Below the pieces are notes generated by a model. The model had not been told where the DNA came from. It made no database searches and saw only the letters and a list, made by a program, of their open reading frames with translations. Both the position numbers and the translations under genes were made by a program. Below, piece by piece: positions 45,566-53,507 of a stretch of 64,000 bases of DNA. The stretch covers positions 1 through 64,000 of the forward strand of contig JABISL010000005.1 of the NCBI GenBank assembly GCA_018700055.1, read 5' to 3'. How positions within the stretch are numbered: position 1 is the first letter of the stretch; each line of letters starts with the position of its first letter. This DNA comes from a bacterium. Its GTDB lineage: Bacteria > Margulisbacteria > Marinamargulisbacteria > UBA817 > JABISL01.

Positions 45566-46981
45566 TCATAAGAAGATCTTCTTTATGAGCGTTTGCATCC
45601 AAGGTTTAAACCCAGATTTAACAACAGATAAACTAGCAAACTTATAAATTTCAGATTGAGTAGGATAAGGGAATATTAAGCCCATAAACGACGTCACTTT
45701 TTGCTTATTCTGAATTGCCATTGCCGCCAAAGAGATCATCTCCCCTGCTTTTTCACCTACTAAAGTAGCGCCAATCAACCGTTTCTTTCGGTCAAATACA
45801 CACTTCAAAAACCCATGCCGATCATCATCTGACTTGGCTCGATCCATTTGCTGAAGCGGAACCAACACATGATCATGATAGGTCCCCTTTTCCCGAGCAC
45901 TTGGCTCAGTCTCTCCCACATGAGCAATTTCTGGCTTGGTAAATGTCACCCATGGCACGGTTCGGTAATCCACTTTCGCACCTAATTTAAATACCGTGTT
46001 TCGAATAACAATTCCGGCTTGGTATCCAGCCATATGAGTAAACTGATAAGGCCCTGTCACATCCCCACACGCATAAATATTAGACACATTGGTCTGAAGC
46101 TTAGCATTCGTGACAATCCTTCCACGATCAGTCTTCACACCAACGCCTTCTAAATTCAGACCTTGGGTGTTGGGACGACGTCCAAGTGCAACCAAAAGGG
46201 CATCCCCCTCAACGATTTGATTTTGACCATCTTTTGTCACAGTAACTTGAATCCCCCCCCCTTCTTGAGAGAGCGACTTAATCGGAGCATTAAGCACCAA
46301 CTCAACCCCTTCTTTGGTAAGAACATCACGCATCAACGGCCCTACTTCCGGGTCGTCTTTCCCAAACAACTCAGAGGCCATATCCACCATCACAACCTCA
46401 GATCCCAAATGACGAAAACCCTGCCCTAACTCAATCCCAATCGGGCCCGTACCCAATACGATCAGTCTCTTGGGTAATGTTTTAAGCTTAAACACTGTCT
46501 TATTAGTCAAATACGAGACCTCACTCAATCCAGGAATAGGTGGAATCGACGCTTCTGCACCCGTAGACACCACAATATACTTCCCTGTAATTGTCTTATC
46601 ACCAACCTTCACTGTATGGCGATCAACAAGCTGGCCATAATGACCATCCAACACATCCACACCCAATCCCTCATATCGGTCTTTGGAATCATGCGGTTCG
46701 ATCTCGTCAATAATGGATTGAACACGGTCCATGACCTTTCCGAGATCCGTTTCAAACCCCGCGTTCATCAAGCCATAGTCACCTGCTTTTTGAATATCGG
46801 CCGCCAAATGGGCCGCCTTCAAAAAACTCTTACTCGGAACACAACCATAGTTAAGACAATCACCACCCATCTTATGCCCTTCAACCAATGCCACCTTGGC
46901 ACCTAATCCGGCCGCACCAGAAGCAACCACTAAGCCGCCACTGCCAGCACCTATTACGATAATGTGATAATCATATTTCAT
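45566..46981 (-). CDS. FAD-dependent disulfide oxidoreductase (mercuric reductase/Lpd-like)
   Basis: A 471 aa pyridine-nucleotide disulfide oxidoreductase. FAD site VIGAGSGGLVVASGAAGLG, redox pair GGDCLNYGCVPSKSFLKAAH near residue 41, NAD(P) site VLGTGPIGIELGQGFRHLG near 177, and YACGDVTGPYQFTHMAGYQAG near 305. It lacks the HxxxxE catalytic tail of true lipoamide dehydrogenases; the C-terminus is YPTQSEIYKFASLSVVKSGF with a basic hydrophobic end, as in the mercuric-reductase-like group commonly found with TVP38 membrane proteins. It lacks a heavy-metal-binding N-terminal domain. Its partner in this operon could be arsenical or thiol chemistry; that is inference. Confidence 0.85.
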   Translation of the reverse strand: MKYDYHIIVIGAGSGGLVVASGAAGLGAKVALVEGHKMGGDCLNYGCVPSKSFLKAAHLAADIQKAGDYGLMNAGFETDLGKVMDRVQSIIDEIEPHDSKDRYEGLGVDVLDGHYGQLVDRHTVKVGDKTITGKYIVVSTGAEASIPPIPGLSEVSYLTNKTVFKLKTLPKRLIVLGTGPIGIELGQGFRHLGSEVVMVDMASELFGKDDPEVGPLMRDVLTKEGVELVLNAPIKSLSQEGGGIQVTVTKDGQNQIVEGDALLVALGRRPNTQGLNLEGVGVKTDRGRIVTNAKLQTNVSNIYACGDVTGPYQFTHMAGYQAGIVIRNTVFKLGAKVDYRTVPWVTFTKPEIAHVGETEPSAREKGTYHDHVLVPLQQMDRAKSDDDRHGFLKCVFDRKKRLIGATLVGEKAGEMISLAAMAIQNKQKVTSFMGLIFPYPTQSEIYKFASLSVVKSGFKPWMQTLIKKIFL

Positions 46982-46990
46982 CAGTATTCC

Positions 46991-47782
46991 CTAAAACCGT
47001 GCTAGTTCTAACGCCGCGTGTGCAGGAGAATCCATAGTTATATCTAAGGCATCAACCATACTAAAAACAACTTGCTTAAGCTTATCCGTATTGGCCATAA
47101 ACACTTTAATCGCCTCTTCTGCTGTTACAGGAGGAAACTCACCATCAAACCCGGAATCATAATCCGTGATCAATGAGATATTCACAAACGCCATTTCCAG
47201 TTCTCTTGCCAAAATCACCTCTGGATATAGAGTCATATTAATGACCTCCCAACCCATTTGAGTAAACCACATACTCTCAGCCTTAGTAGAAAAACGAGGC
47301 CCTTGAATGACAACAGCTGTCCCCGTCTCGTGATGAGGTAAGTTATGCTGAGTCAAAGCATCAATCGCCAACGCCCTCATATTGGGACAAATCGGCTCTG
47401 CACCAGGCATATGAGTCACAGGCGCTTCATCATAAAACGTATCTCGGCGACCTGTTGTTCGATCCACAAACTGATCCACAACCACAAACTCTCCGGGTTT
47501 GATATTACGCTGCAAACTCCCCGCCGCAGCTGGCGAAATAATATACTTCACGCCAAGCTCTTTCATCGCCCACACATTGGCACGATAATTAATCATATGA
47601 GGTGGAAGTGCATGTGATTTCCCATGACGAGCGATAAACGCCAATCGTTTGCCTTTGTATGTGCCCAAAGCCACTTTATCAGATGGAAACCCATAAGGGG
47701 TATCCATGGCGATTTCTTCTACATCCTCTAGTAACGAATAAAAACCAGTCCCCCCAAAAATCCCTATATCTGCTTTTGACAT
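46991..47782 (-). CDS. mtnP: S-methyl-5'-thioadenosine phosphorylase family protein
   Basis: Phosphorolytic nucleoside cleavage enzyme of 263 aa. Landmarks: IGIFGGTGFYSLLEDVEEI at the N-terminus, FIARHGKSHALPPHMINYRA near residue 48, VVIQGPRFSTKAESMWFTQ near 163 and NMTLYPEVILARELEMAF near 187. MTA phosphorylases act in methionine salvage. In an operon with arsS the substrate may instead be a 5'-deoxy-5'-arsinoyl adenosine, from which it would remove adenine. SPAAAGSLQ replaces the more usual S-A-x-GSL-R context. The start overlaps the upstream glycosyltransferase by 19 bases. Confidence 0.87.
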   Translation of the reverse strand: MSKADIGIFGGTGFYSLLEDVEEIAMDTPYGFPSDKVALGTYKGKRLAFIARHGKSHALPPHMINYRANVWAMKELGVKYIISPAAAGSLQRNIKPGEFVVVDQFVDRTTGRRDTFYDEAPVTHMPGAEPICPNMRALAIDALTQHNLPHHETGTAVVIQGPRFSTKAESMWFTQMGWEVINMTLYPEVILARELEMAFVNISLITDYDSGFDGEFPPVTAEEAIKVFMANTDKLKQVVFSMVDALDITMDSPAHAALELARF

Positions 47783-48450
47783 ATAACATCCTCCATTAGT
47801 TGATAACTTTTTGATTTTGAAAAATCAGTTCCACGATATTCCTCTACTACAGTCTTCAATGAATCTACCGTATCTACATCCGTTAACACTGGTAAAACAT
47901 AGACTAATCTATTATTCGACACTAAACGCGAAAAGGTTTCATCATAAACAGAATCGACACTCCATTCCATATTTTGGAATACATCCTCCAAAAACCGGTT
48001 ACGCCGAAACCCCAACAAATAATAGCCCCCATCATCTGCAGGCCCTATCACACTATCATTTATATCAAGAGCGTTAATCGCCTCGACAATCACATCAGTC
48101 GAAAGTTGAGGGGTGTCACTTCCAATCACAAGCACTTTTTCACACCCTCTCTCAAACTGCTCCTCAAAGGCCGCAAGTATTCTTTGGCCCAAATCTTCTT
48201 GAACTTGGGCGACTCCTTGTGGCCCGCCAAACGTACGCCGAAAGTCTTCAACACGATCCGCCTGCCCCACGTAAGGCACCACATCACAGGTCTCTATTGT
48301 TGGAATACTCACTATAAAATCTCTCAAAAACTGAGTATATAACGCAACCGCGCTCTGATCCCCTATCCCTTTAGCCAAACGCGTTTTGACCGCCCCAGGC
48401 TCAGGGTACTTAACAAACCAAATTAACGCAGGTAATTGATCAGCACTCAT
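47764..48450 (-). CDS. TIGR04282/DUF2064 family glycosyltransferase
   Basis: About 228 aa, beginning at the ATG that overlaps the preceding gene stop by four bases (MSADQLPALIWFVKYPEPGA). The GT-A-type nucleotide site is VKYPEPGAVKTRLAKGIG near residue 13, with VLVIGSDTPQLSTDVI near 118 and GPADDGGYYLLGFR near 145. The family was named as a transferase associated with radical SAM/selenodomain proteins, which is what arsS is. It presumably transfers or activates a sugar or glycerol-type group to the arsenoribose product; the acceptor is not proven. Confidence 0.85.
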   Translation of the reverse strand: MSADQLPALIWFVKYPEPGAVKTRLAKGIGDQSAVALYTQFLRDFIVSIPTIETCDVVPYVGQADRVEDFRRTFGGPQGVAQVQEDLGQRILAAFEEQFERGCEKVLVIGSDTPQLSTDVIVEAINALDINDSVIGPADDGGYYLLGFRRNRFLEDVFQNMEWSVDSVYDETFSRLVSNNRLVYVLPVLTDVDTVDSLKTVVEEYRGTDFSKSKSYQLMEDVICQKQI

Positions 48451-49103
48451 CGACGTAACTCCGCCACTGGAACACCCGAATAATATTGAATCTGTAACCA
48501 AAGGTGTCTGATCGTGACCTGAAGCCATCCGTTTTGAACCCAGCGTCGTGCAGAACTAAAAACCACTTGGCGAGATATCTCTATCGCCATACCTAAGCGG
48601 CGAATCCGCTGCATCATTAGCACATCTTCCATAATCGAAACTGAATCAAACCCACCCAGTTTATCGAAGGTCTCTTTTTGAAAAAACTGAGCCTGGTCAC
48701 CAAAGGGAATCCGCGTTAATCGAGACCTAAAAGACGCCACACGAGCGAGCAGTCTGCCACGCCACCCACCATCGCTAAACCCTAAGTCAAAGGCACCTAC
48801 GGATCGATAGCTCAAAATTCGACACACTTCCTCAGGCCACCCTTCTGGCAACCACGTATCAGCATGCAAAAAAAGAAGAACTTCTCCTTTTGCCAGCGCG
48901 GCGCCCCGGTTCATCTGAGTAGCTCTTCCAGGATCACTAAAAACATACTGGCCCGAAAAACTAGCCGAATCACTTATTGTCGGAGAGTCTTTATCCCCAT
49001 CTACAACAATCAACTCCATCGTCTTGAAATCAATACCCTTAAATTGGGCTAAAAATGGATCTATCTGCTGTTCATGATAAACAGGAACGATAACAGAGAT
49101 CAT
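48447..49103 (-). CDS. TIGR04283 family glycosyltransferase (GT2)
   Basis: A 218 aa GT-A glycosyltransferase: ISVIVPVYHEQQIDPFLAQF at the N-terminus, LIVVDGDKDSPTISDSA near residue 32, GRATQMNRGAALAKGEVLLF near 59 with the D-x-D-like LHADTWLPEGW, and FGDQAQFFQKETFDKLGGF near 133. This is the second transferase routinely found with radical SAM/selenodomain genes. It starts four bases before the TVP38 stop and ends four bases into the TIGR04282 gene, so the two transferases are translationally coupled. Confidence 0.87.
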   Translation of the reverse strand: MISVIVPVYHEQQIDPFLAQFKGIDFKTMELIVVDGDKDSPTISDSASFSGQYVFSDPGRATQMNRGAALAKGEVLLFLHADTWLPEGWPEEVCRILSYRSVGAFDLGFSDGGWRGRLLARVASFRSRLTRIPFGDQAQFFQKETFDKLGGFDSVSIMEDVLMMQRIRRLGMAIEISRQVVFSSARRWVQNGWLQVTIRHLWLQIQYYSGVPVAELRR

Positions 49104-49768
49104 TTTTTTAACTTGTTATATGCAATTGGAATTAGCGAAAAACAACCCAACAGAACAAACGCGCCCAATACTTGAGGCGACGCAATATCACCTAATGACT
49201 GGATCGCAGATAACTGTCGTCCTGCATTCGCGTAAACAATGATTCCCGGGAGCATCCCTATCGCACTCGCCACAAAAAACAGTCCAACACGAAGGCGTGT
49301 TAAGCCCAATACCAAATTAATCAAAAAGAAAGGAAACAACGGCACCATACGAAGAAACAACACGTAGTTCATTGCATTCTTCTCAAGACCTTCATTGAAG
49401 GTTTTCAACGTTGCCGCATACTTAGATTCCAGTGACGCTCTCAAAATAAAGCGCGAGCTTAAAAAAGCCAACGTCGCCCCCATAGTCGCACCAACCACAA
49501 TCAATACCGTAGCCAAAGCCACCCCAAATACAGCACCACCAGCCAAAGTTAATACCGTAGCCCCAGGAATTGAAAATCCTGCTACTGCAATATAGGCAAC
49601 AACATACATCAACGCCAACATCACAGGATGCTCCGATTGAAACGCCAAAATATCCCCCATAGAAGATTTAAGTGCGGCTAGTGTTAAGACTTGATGAAGG
49701 TCAAAGTGAATAACCAAGCCCACAATAACGGCTAGAGCGACACCCAATATCAACTTCGACCTTTTCAT
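49100..49768 (-). CDS. TVP38/TMEM64 (DedA-like SNARE-associated) family membrane protein
   Basis: A 222 aa integral membrane protein with about six hydrophobic segments. AVAGFSIPGATVLTLAGGAV followed by FGVALATVLIVVGATMGATL is the family signature with the re-entrant G-x-x-x-G region, and FLRMVPLFPFFLINLVLGLT near residue 140 is the second conserved stretch. The family transports or scrambles small molecules or lipids across the membrane. It is fused or adjacent to FAD-disulfide oxidoreductases in many genomes, and both occur in this operon. The start is coupled to the DUF547 stop by TAATG. Confidence 0.87.
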   Translation of the reverse strand: MKRSKLILGVALAVIVGLVIHFDLHQVLTLAALKSSMGDILAFQSEHPVMLALMYVVAYIAVAGFSIPGATVLTLAGGAVFGVALATVLIVVGATMGATLAFLSSRFILRASLESKYAATLKTFNEGLEKNAMNYVLFLRMVPLFPFFLINLVLGLTRLRVGLFFVASAIGMLPGIIVYANAGRQLSAIQSLGDIASPQVLGAFVLLGCFSLIPIAYNKLKK

Positions 49769-50538
49769 TACTTCGTCGCCTTAGGCACAATATCATTTAA
49801 GCTCCAATCATATGGCAAGTACTCAATACGATACCTCGATATATCCCGATCATATGAGTTAGATAGAAAAGGGAGTACCCCACCATATTGCTCAAAATCT
49901 TCTGCAAACCATTTAAAAATCAACGATAACTTAACCGTTCTACGACGATGATTCACTACCATGCCCTTTTTAGGATTATCCAAAAATCGCTTTAATTGAC
50001 TCTGAAGTTGGCGATTCAAATCTCTCGCACGATAAGCTTCATTCCTAAGGTCGGGGCACGATACAGAGGCACAAACAATCGCCACGTGAATCAAAGGCAT
50101 CCCAATTGGTCTTAAAACCTTATGTTCTATATCACCTAAGGTATATATTTTACCCCCAATAGTAATGGCTTCCTTATCCCAAACCGGCGTCACGAATGTA
50201 CTTATGTCCTTGATACTCTCCATGGGGTACCGCTCTTTAACAACCTTCACGGCAGCAATATTATACGCATTAATCCAGAATGCTAGCTTTTCCTTGGAGT
50301 ACTTAAGCTGACTTGGATCATACGTAGTTAAGCCCTCCAAAACCTTAAAAAACCTAGGGTCCATCTTCACCTTTTTATAATCCAATAGGGTCATAGACAC
50401 ATCATTCTTTACCCCTCTACTAACATTATCTTTTAGAATCGCCGTCCAAATTTTCATAAATGCGGGGTCAGCAGCAAACGCTGAGGTACTAACCATCAAT
50501 ACCCCACATAAGACTAAGCTCATTAAATAACGCTTCAT
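49768..50538 (-). CDS. Exported DUF547 family protein
   Basis: About 256 aa with a signal peptide (MSLVLCGVLMVSTSAFAAD) when started at the ATG overlapping the arsS stop by four bases; a longer in-frame start would bury it. DUF547 features: LKYSKEKLAFWINAYNIAAV near residue 85, ITIGGKIYTLGDIEHKVLRP near 130, and VAIVCASVSCPDLRNEAYRA near 160, with the paired cysteines. The family resembles papain/transglutaminase-like folds without proven activity, and is common in arsS neighbourhoods. Predicted periplasmic. Confidence 0.85.
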   Translation of the reverse strand: MKRYLMSLVLCGVLMVSTSAFAADPAFMKIWTAILKDNVSRGVKNDVSMTLLDYKKVKMDPRFFKVLEGLTTYDPSQLKYSKEKLAFWINAYNIAAVKVVKERYPMESIKDISTFVTPVWDKEAITIGGKIYTLGDIEHKVLRPIGMPLIHVAIVCASVSCPDLRNEAYRARDLNRQLQSQLKRFLDNPKKGMVVNHRRRTVKLSLIFKWFAEDFEQYGGVLPFLSNSYDRDISRYRIEYLPYDWSLNDIVPKATK

Positions 50539-51539
50539 GATGTAGTCCCCTGACAAGAAGATCCCGCACCCGCCGTGCATCCGTAACAATGGTTCTGAAG
50601 CACAATCTCTCTATCATTTAATATTGCCGCATCATAATTATTTACATGTTGACTACGGCCCTTAACTGGACGCCCTAACATTTGATTAAAGTCACAATCA
50701 TAAAGAAAGCCATCCCAGCTAATTGAAATCGTATTTCTACACATTACATTATCCACAGAAGCAGGATTAAATGCAGCAACAAGCTTCATCATATACGCTT
50801 CATAGTTACCTTCTAGACGTAACGCATCCAAATAGCGACTTATCGGCATATTGGTAATGCAGAACAAGTTATTAAAGACGACATCAAAATGGTCCTTCAG
50901 GTGTTTTTTATAAGCGATTTCCAATTGAGATTGCTCAGGAGGAAGATTGGCTCCCACCGGATTATGAACCAGATTAAGGTTCAAGCCAGTTCCCGCTTTT
51001 CCGTATCCCATTTCATTCAGCTTTTGCAATACTTCGATACTCTTCCGAAACACCTTGGTCCCACGCTGCTGATCCACGTTATCTTCCAAATAACAGGGTA
51101 ACGAAGCAACAACCTCTACTTTATTCGATTCAAAAACCTCATAAAACTTAGCATATTTAGGAATCGTAAGAACCGTTAGGTTAGATCGAACGATCACTCT
51201 CCGATTCAACTTTGATACCTCTGTAATAAACCATTCCAAGCTGGGGTTCATCTCAGGAGCCCCACCCGTTAGGTCAACAGTTTGGACATCAGACTCAGCA
51301 ATCAGTTTGAGACAGGTCTCAAACGTTTCACGACTCATGTTTTCTGTAAGTTTATCTGGACCCGCATCTACATGACAGTGACTGCATTGTAGATTGCAAA
51401 GCTTACCCACGTTCATCTGAAAAATGTCTACCTGACGAGACATTAATGGCAATTGCCCCATAGTCTTTAGTTGTGATGAAAAAGACTCAATCGAATTAGT
51501 AGTCGCTAATATCTCAAGCTGATCTTGTGCAGTAGTCAT
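50535..51539 (-). CDS. arsS: Radical SAM protein ArsS, arsenosugar biosynthesis type
   Basis: About 334 aa. The radical SAM cluster site is MNVGKLCNLQCSHCHVDAGP (C-x3-C-x2-C) near residue 48, followed by VDLTGGAPEMNP, the SAM-binding GGE-like motif. The C-terminal DUF3641 domain has MCRNTISISWDGFLYDCDFN and the closing HCYGCTAGAGSSCQG, rich in cysteines. In characterised homologues this enzyme adds a 5'-deoxyadenosyl group to methylated arsenite. The cysteines at the selenodomain positions are plain Cys. It heads an eight-gene minus-strand operon with overlapping junctions. arsM, the usual methyltransferase partner, is not in the window. I chose the ATG over an upstream TTG. Confidence 0.9.
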   Translation of the reverse strand: MTTAQDQLEILATTNSIESFSSQLKTMGQLPLMSRQVDIFQMNVGKLCNLQCSHCHVDAGPDKLTENMSRETFETCLKLIAESDVQTVDLTGGAPEMNPSLEWFITEVSKLNRRVIVRSNLTVLTIPKYAKFYEVFESNKVEVVASLPCYLEDNVDQQRGTKVFRKSIEVLQKLNEMGYGKAGTGLNLNLVHNPVGANLPPEQSQLEIAYKKHLKDHFDVVFNNLFCITNMPISRYLDALRLEGNYEAYMMKLVAAFNPASVDNVMCRNTISISWDGFLYDCDFNQMLGRPVKGRSQHVNNYDAAILNDREIVLQNHCYGCTAGAGSSCQGTTS

Positions 51540-51607
51540 AATAGTTAATTCCAAGTCTCCATAAAAAGGTTACAATCCCCATTGTGAGAAGCCCTATATT
51601 ATCACAA

Positions 51608-52363
51608 TTACCGTTTAATATACGGACGTCCCGTCGACAAACGATCCTGCCAAGCCCTCGGTAGTAATCGAAACAAACAAATGATTGCATACAGACGCTT
51701 GGGAAACACATAAAACCGCTTCTTCTTCTTAATTGCCATATAAATCCGATCCACCCCACGTTCCAAGGGCATTAGAAACGGCATGGAAAACGCATTTCGA
51801 TCTGTCATCGGCGTCTTAACAAACCCAGGGCAAATCGTTGTCACAAAGATTCCGTATTGAGCTGCATCCGGACGTAAGCTATCCAACAAAAGGGTCATCG
51901 CCGCCTTACTTGCCCCATAGGGACCACTTCCTGGCGAAGTAATAAACCCAGCCAAGCTACTGATACCTACGACCTGCCCCCGACAACGCGAGATCATTCC
52001 AGGCAAAACAGCAGCAATCGCTCCGACAACACCCATGAGGTTCACATTTATAATCTGAGCGACCTTCTCCGTAGAGTAGTCCCTAGCAAAGACAGAGTCC
52101 GCCATCCCAGCATTCGCGATCATAATATCGATCCCGTTACAGTCTTCTTCAAAGGACAAAATACTTTGCTTAACAAAATCGACATCTGTTACATCTCCCA
52201 CATAAGATCGGGACTCACCACCTGACGCTGTAATTTCATCGCAAAGCGTCTTCAGTTCATCCGCACGTCGCGCCAAAACCCCAACAACATGACCGTCCAC
52301 CGCATATCGCTTGGCCAATTCTCGCCCAAACCCACTCGACGCACCGGTTATGAATACTGACAT
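51608..52363 (-). CDS. Short-chain dehydrogenase/reductase
   Basis: A 251 aa Rossmann oxidoreductase with the classical SDR motifs: FITGASSGFGRELAKRYA at the N-terminus, IMIANAGMADSVF near residue 83 (NAG), ISSLAG near 138 with the catalytic Ser, and YGASKAAM near 153 (Y-x-x-x-K), then CPGFVKTPMT. A basic C-terminus with a hydrophobic stretch (LYAIICLFRLLPRAWQD) resembles membrane-associated SDRs. The substrate is unknown. It starts one base after the YkgJ stop and lies 68 bases upstream of arsS on the same strand, so it could be part of that transcription unit. Confidence 0.88.
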   Translation of the reverse strand: MSVFITGASSGFGRELAKRYAVDGHVVGVLARRADELKTLCDEITASGGESRSYVGDVTDVDFVKQSILSFEEDCNGIDIMIANAGMADSVFARDYSTEKVAQIINVNLMGVVGAIAAVLPGMISRCRGQVVGISSLAGFITSPGSGPYGASKAAMTLLLDSLRPDAAQYGIFVTTICPGFVKTPMTDRNAFSMPFLMPLERGVDRIYMAIKKKKRFYVFPKRLYAIICLFRLLPRAWQDRLSTGRPYIKR

Positions 52364-52364
52364 G

Positions 52365-52745
52365 TTATTTACAGACCTTTTCGTAGGCCAACTTCAGACC
52401 TTTGCATAAGACAATTTCCCTTAAGAACGCATCATCTGTGTTCCAAAGCTCAGGCCAGTTGGGGTAAGTACTGCACTGCTTAGGGCGAGCCCCATACACT
52501 TGGCATTTATTATCTTCCGTCAAAAAACAATCTGGCCGAAACCCACGATCAGCGATCTTGAGCCACCCATGATCTTCTTTGACATATTTCTGACGAAACT
52601 CGATCCCCAGCATACCCAATTCCTTGGCCATCGCATCAATCTCTTGAGGTGTCACATGAACAACGCCCTCAATACGGCAACAGTTGCCAGTACCTTGGCA
52701 CTGAAACGCTTTTAAAATATCCGCTTTATGATCTGCAATCGCCAT
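52365..52745 (-). CDS. YkgJ-type zinc/iron-chelating domain protein
   Basis: A 126 aa cysteine-rich protein of the YkgJ (CxxCxxCC-type) family: FQCQGTGNCCRIEGVVHVTP near residue 14, PDCFLTEDNKCQVYGARPKQ near 74 and CSTYPNW following, the usual eight-cysteine layout for metal binding. Function in the family is not settled. It is immediately upstream of the SDR gene on the same strand with only one base between. Confidence 0.88.
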   Translation of the reverse strand: MAIADHKADILKAFQCQGTGNCCRIEGVVHVTPQEIDAMAKELGMLGIEFRQKYVKEDHGWLKIADRGFRPDCFLTEDNKCQVYGARPKQCSTYPNWPELWNTDDAFLREIVLCKGLKLAYEKVCK

Positions 52746-52752
52746 GCAGGGA

Positions 52753-53370
52753 TTATACTACAGTGCTTCTAGCGAACGCCTGTTGAAATTGAAAGATGCT
52801 CTCTTTCTGAAACGTAGCCGTCGATCGGTGTTCCGAACTACTACTAGAAACGGCACTCCCTTTTGACCCAGCGGCATTTCTCAAAGGATCGTTTGTGAAC
52901 AACAACCCGGCAGCAGAGTCTATACCAGATGAAACCGCTCGAATTCGATAATTAGAATACCCGCTTGGGGACACCCCAAACACTGCCTGTATTGACTCCG
53001 TTACTCTTTGATCCGCAGTTACAGGCTTATGCCCTGAATGAGAATTAGGCTGTGTCTCTTGCACCTTCTGATTAACATCGAGACGAGTAACTTGAGATTG
53101 TTTCGCAATTGGGTTCGATACTGTCAGGTCCAACGCCTGTGTAACCGTCGTCCCCAATTGCTGAACTGCAGTAGGGCTAAACGGTTGATGTCTTAAACTA
53201 GCATCCATAACCATAGTCGGCTTAGACGTACTTTTAACTTCAGAACCTGACTGTAGGGGCCCCTTAACAGCGTTAACCGCCACCATTGGGTTCATCTGAG
53301 CAGACTGTTGTCCCGCCGCATGTTGCGCCGTTACGTTTGATCCAGTCTTACTCATTCCAACACCAGCCAT
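52753..53370 (-). CDS. Orphan Ser/Gln/Val-rich 205 aa protein
   Basis: No family recognised. Low complexity, rich in Ser, Gln, Thr, Val and Ala, with no hydrophobic segment or cysteines; likely disordered. The start is well supported by AGGAG eight bases upstream, in a TAGGAGAAT context like that of the 566 aa orphan gene, and unlike most metabolic genes here. It lies 7 bases upstream of YkgJ on the same strand and 137 bases downstream of the 610 aa orphan gene. Could be an export substrate or structural component; that is a guess. Confidence 0.6.
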   Translation of the reverse strand: MAGVGMSKTGSNVTAQHAAGQQSAQMNPMVAVNAVKGPLQSGSEVKSTSKPTMVMDASLRHQPFSPTAVQQLGTTVTQALDLTVSNPIAKQSQVTRLDVNQKVQETQPNSHSGHKPVTADQRVTESIQAVFGVSPSGYSNYRIRAVSSGIDSAAGLLFTNDPLRNAAGSKGSAVSSSSSEHRSTATFQKESIFQFQQAFARSTVV

Positions 53371-53507
53371 AACATTCTCCTATTCTATAATTATACCCTT
53401 ATACTTAATTATCGTCTAAATAGTATTAATAATTTCATTTATTATTTCAAAAACAACTCAATAACAGTTATAACCGTCTAAAAACAGCGGCTCAAGAGAA
53501 CTTAACC

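Noticed and set aside
50535-50600. Selenocysteine in the ArsS C-terminal domain
   Set aside because: The motif positions are ordinary cysteines and the only TGA is the final stop that overlaps the next start.
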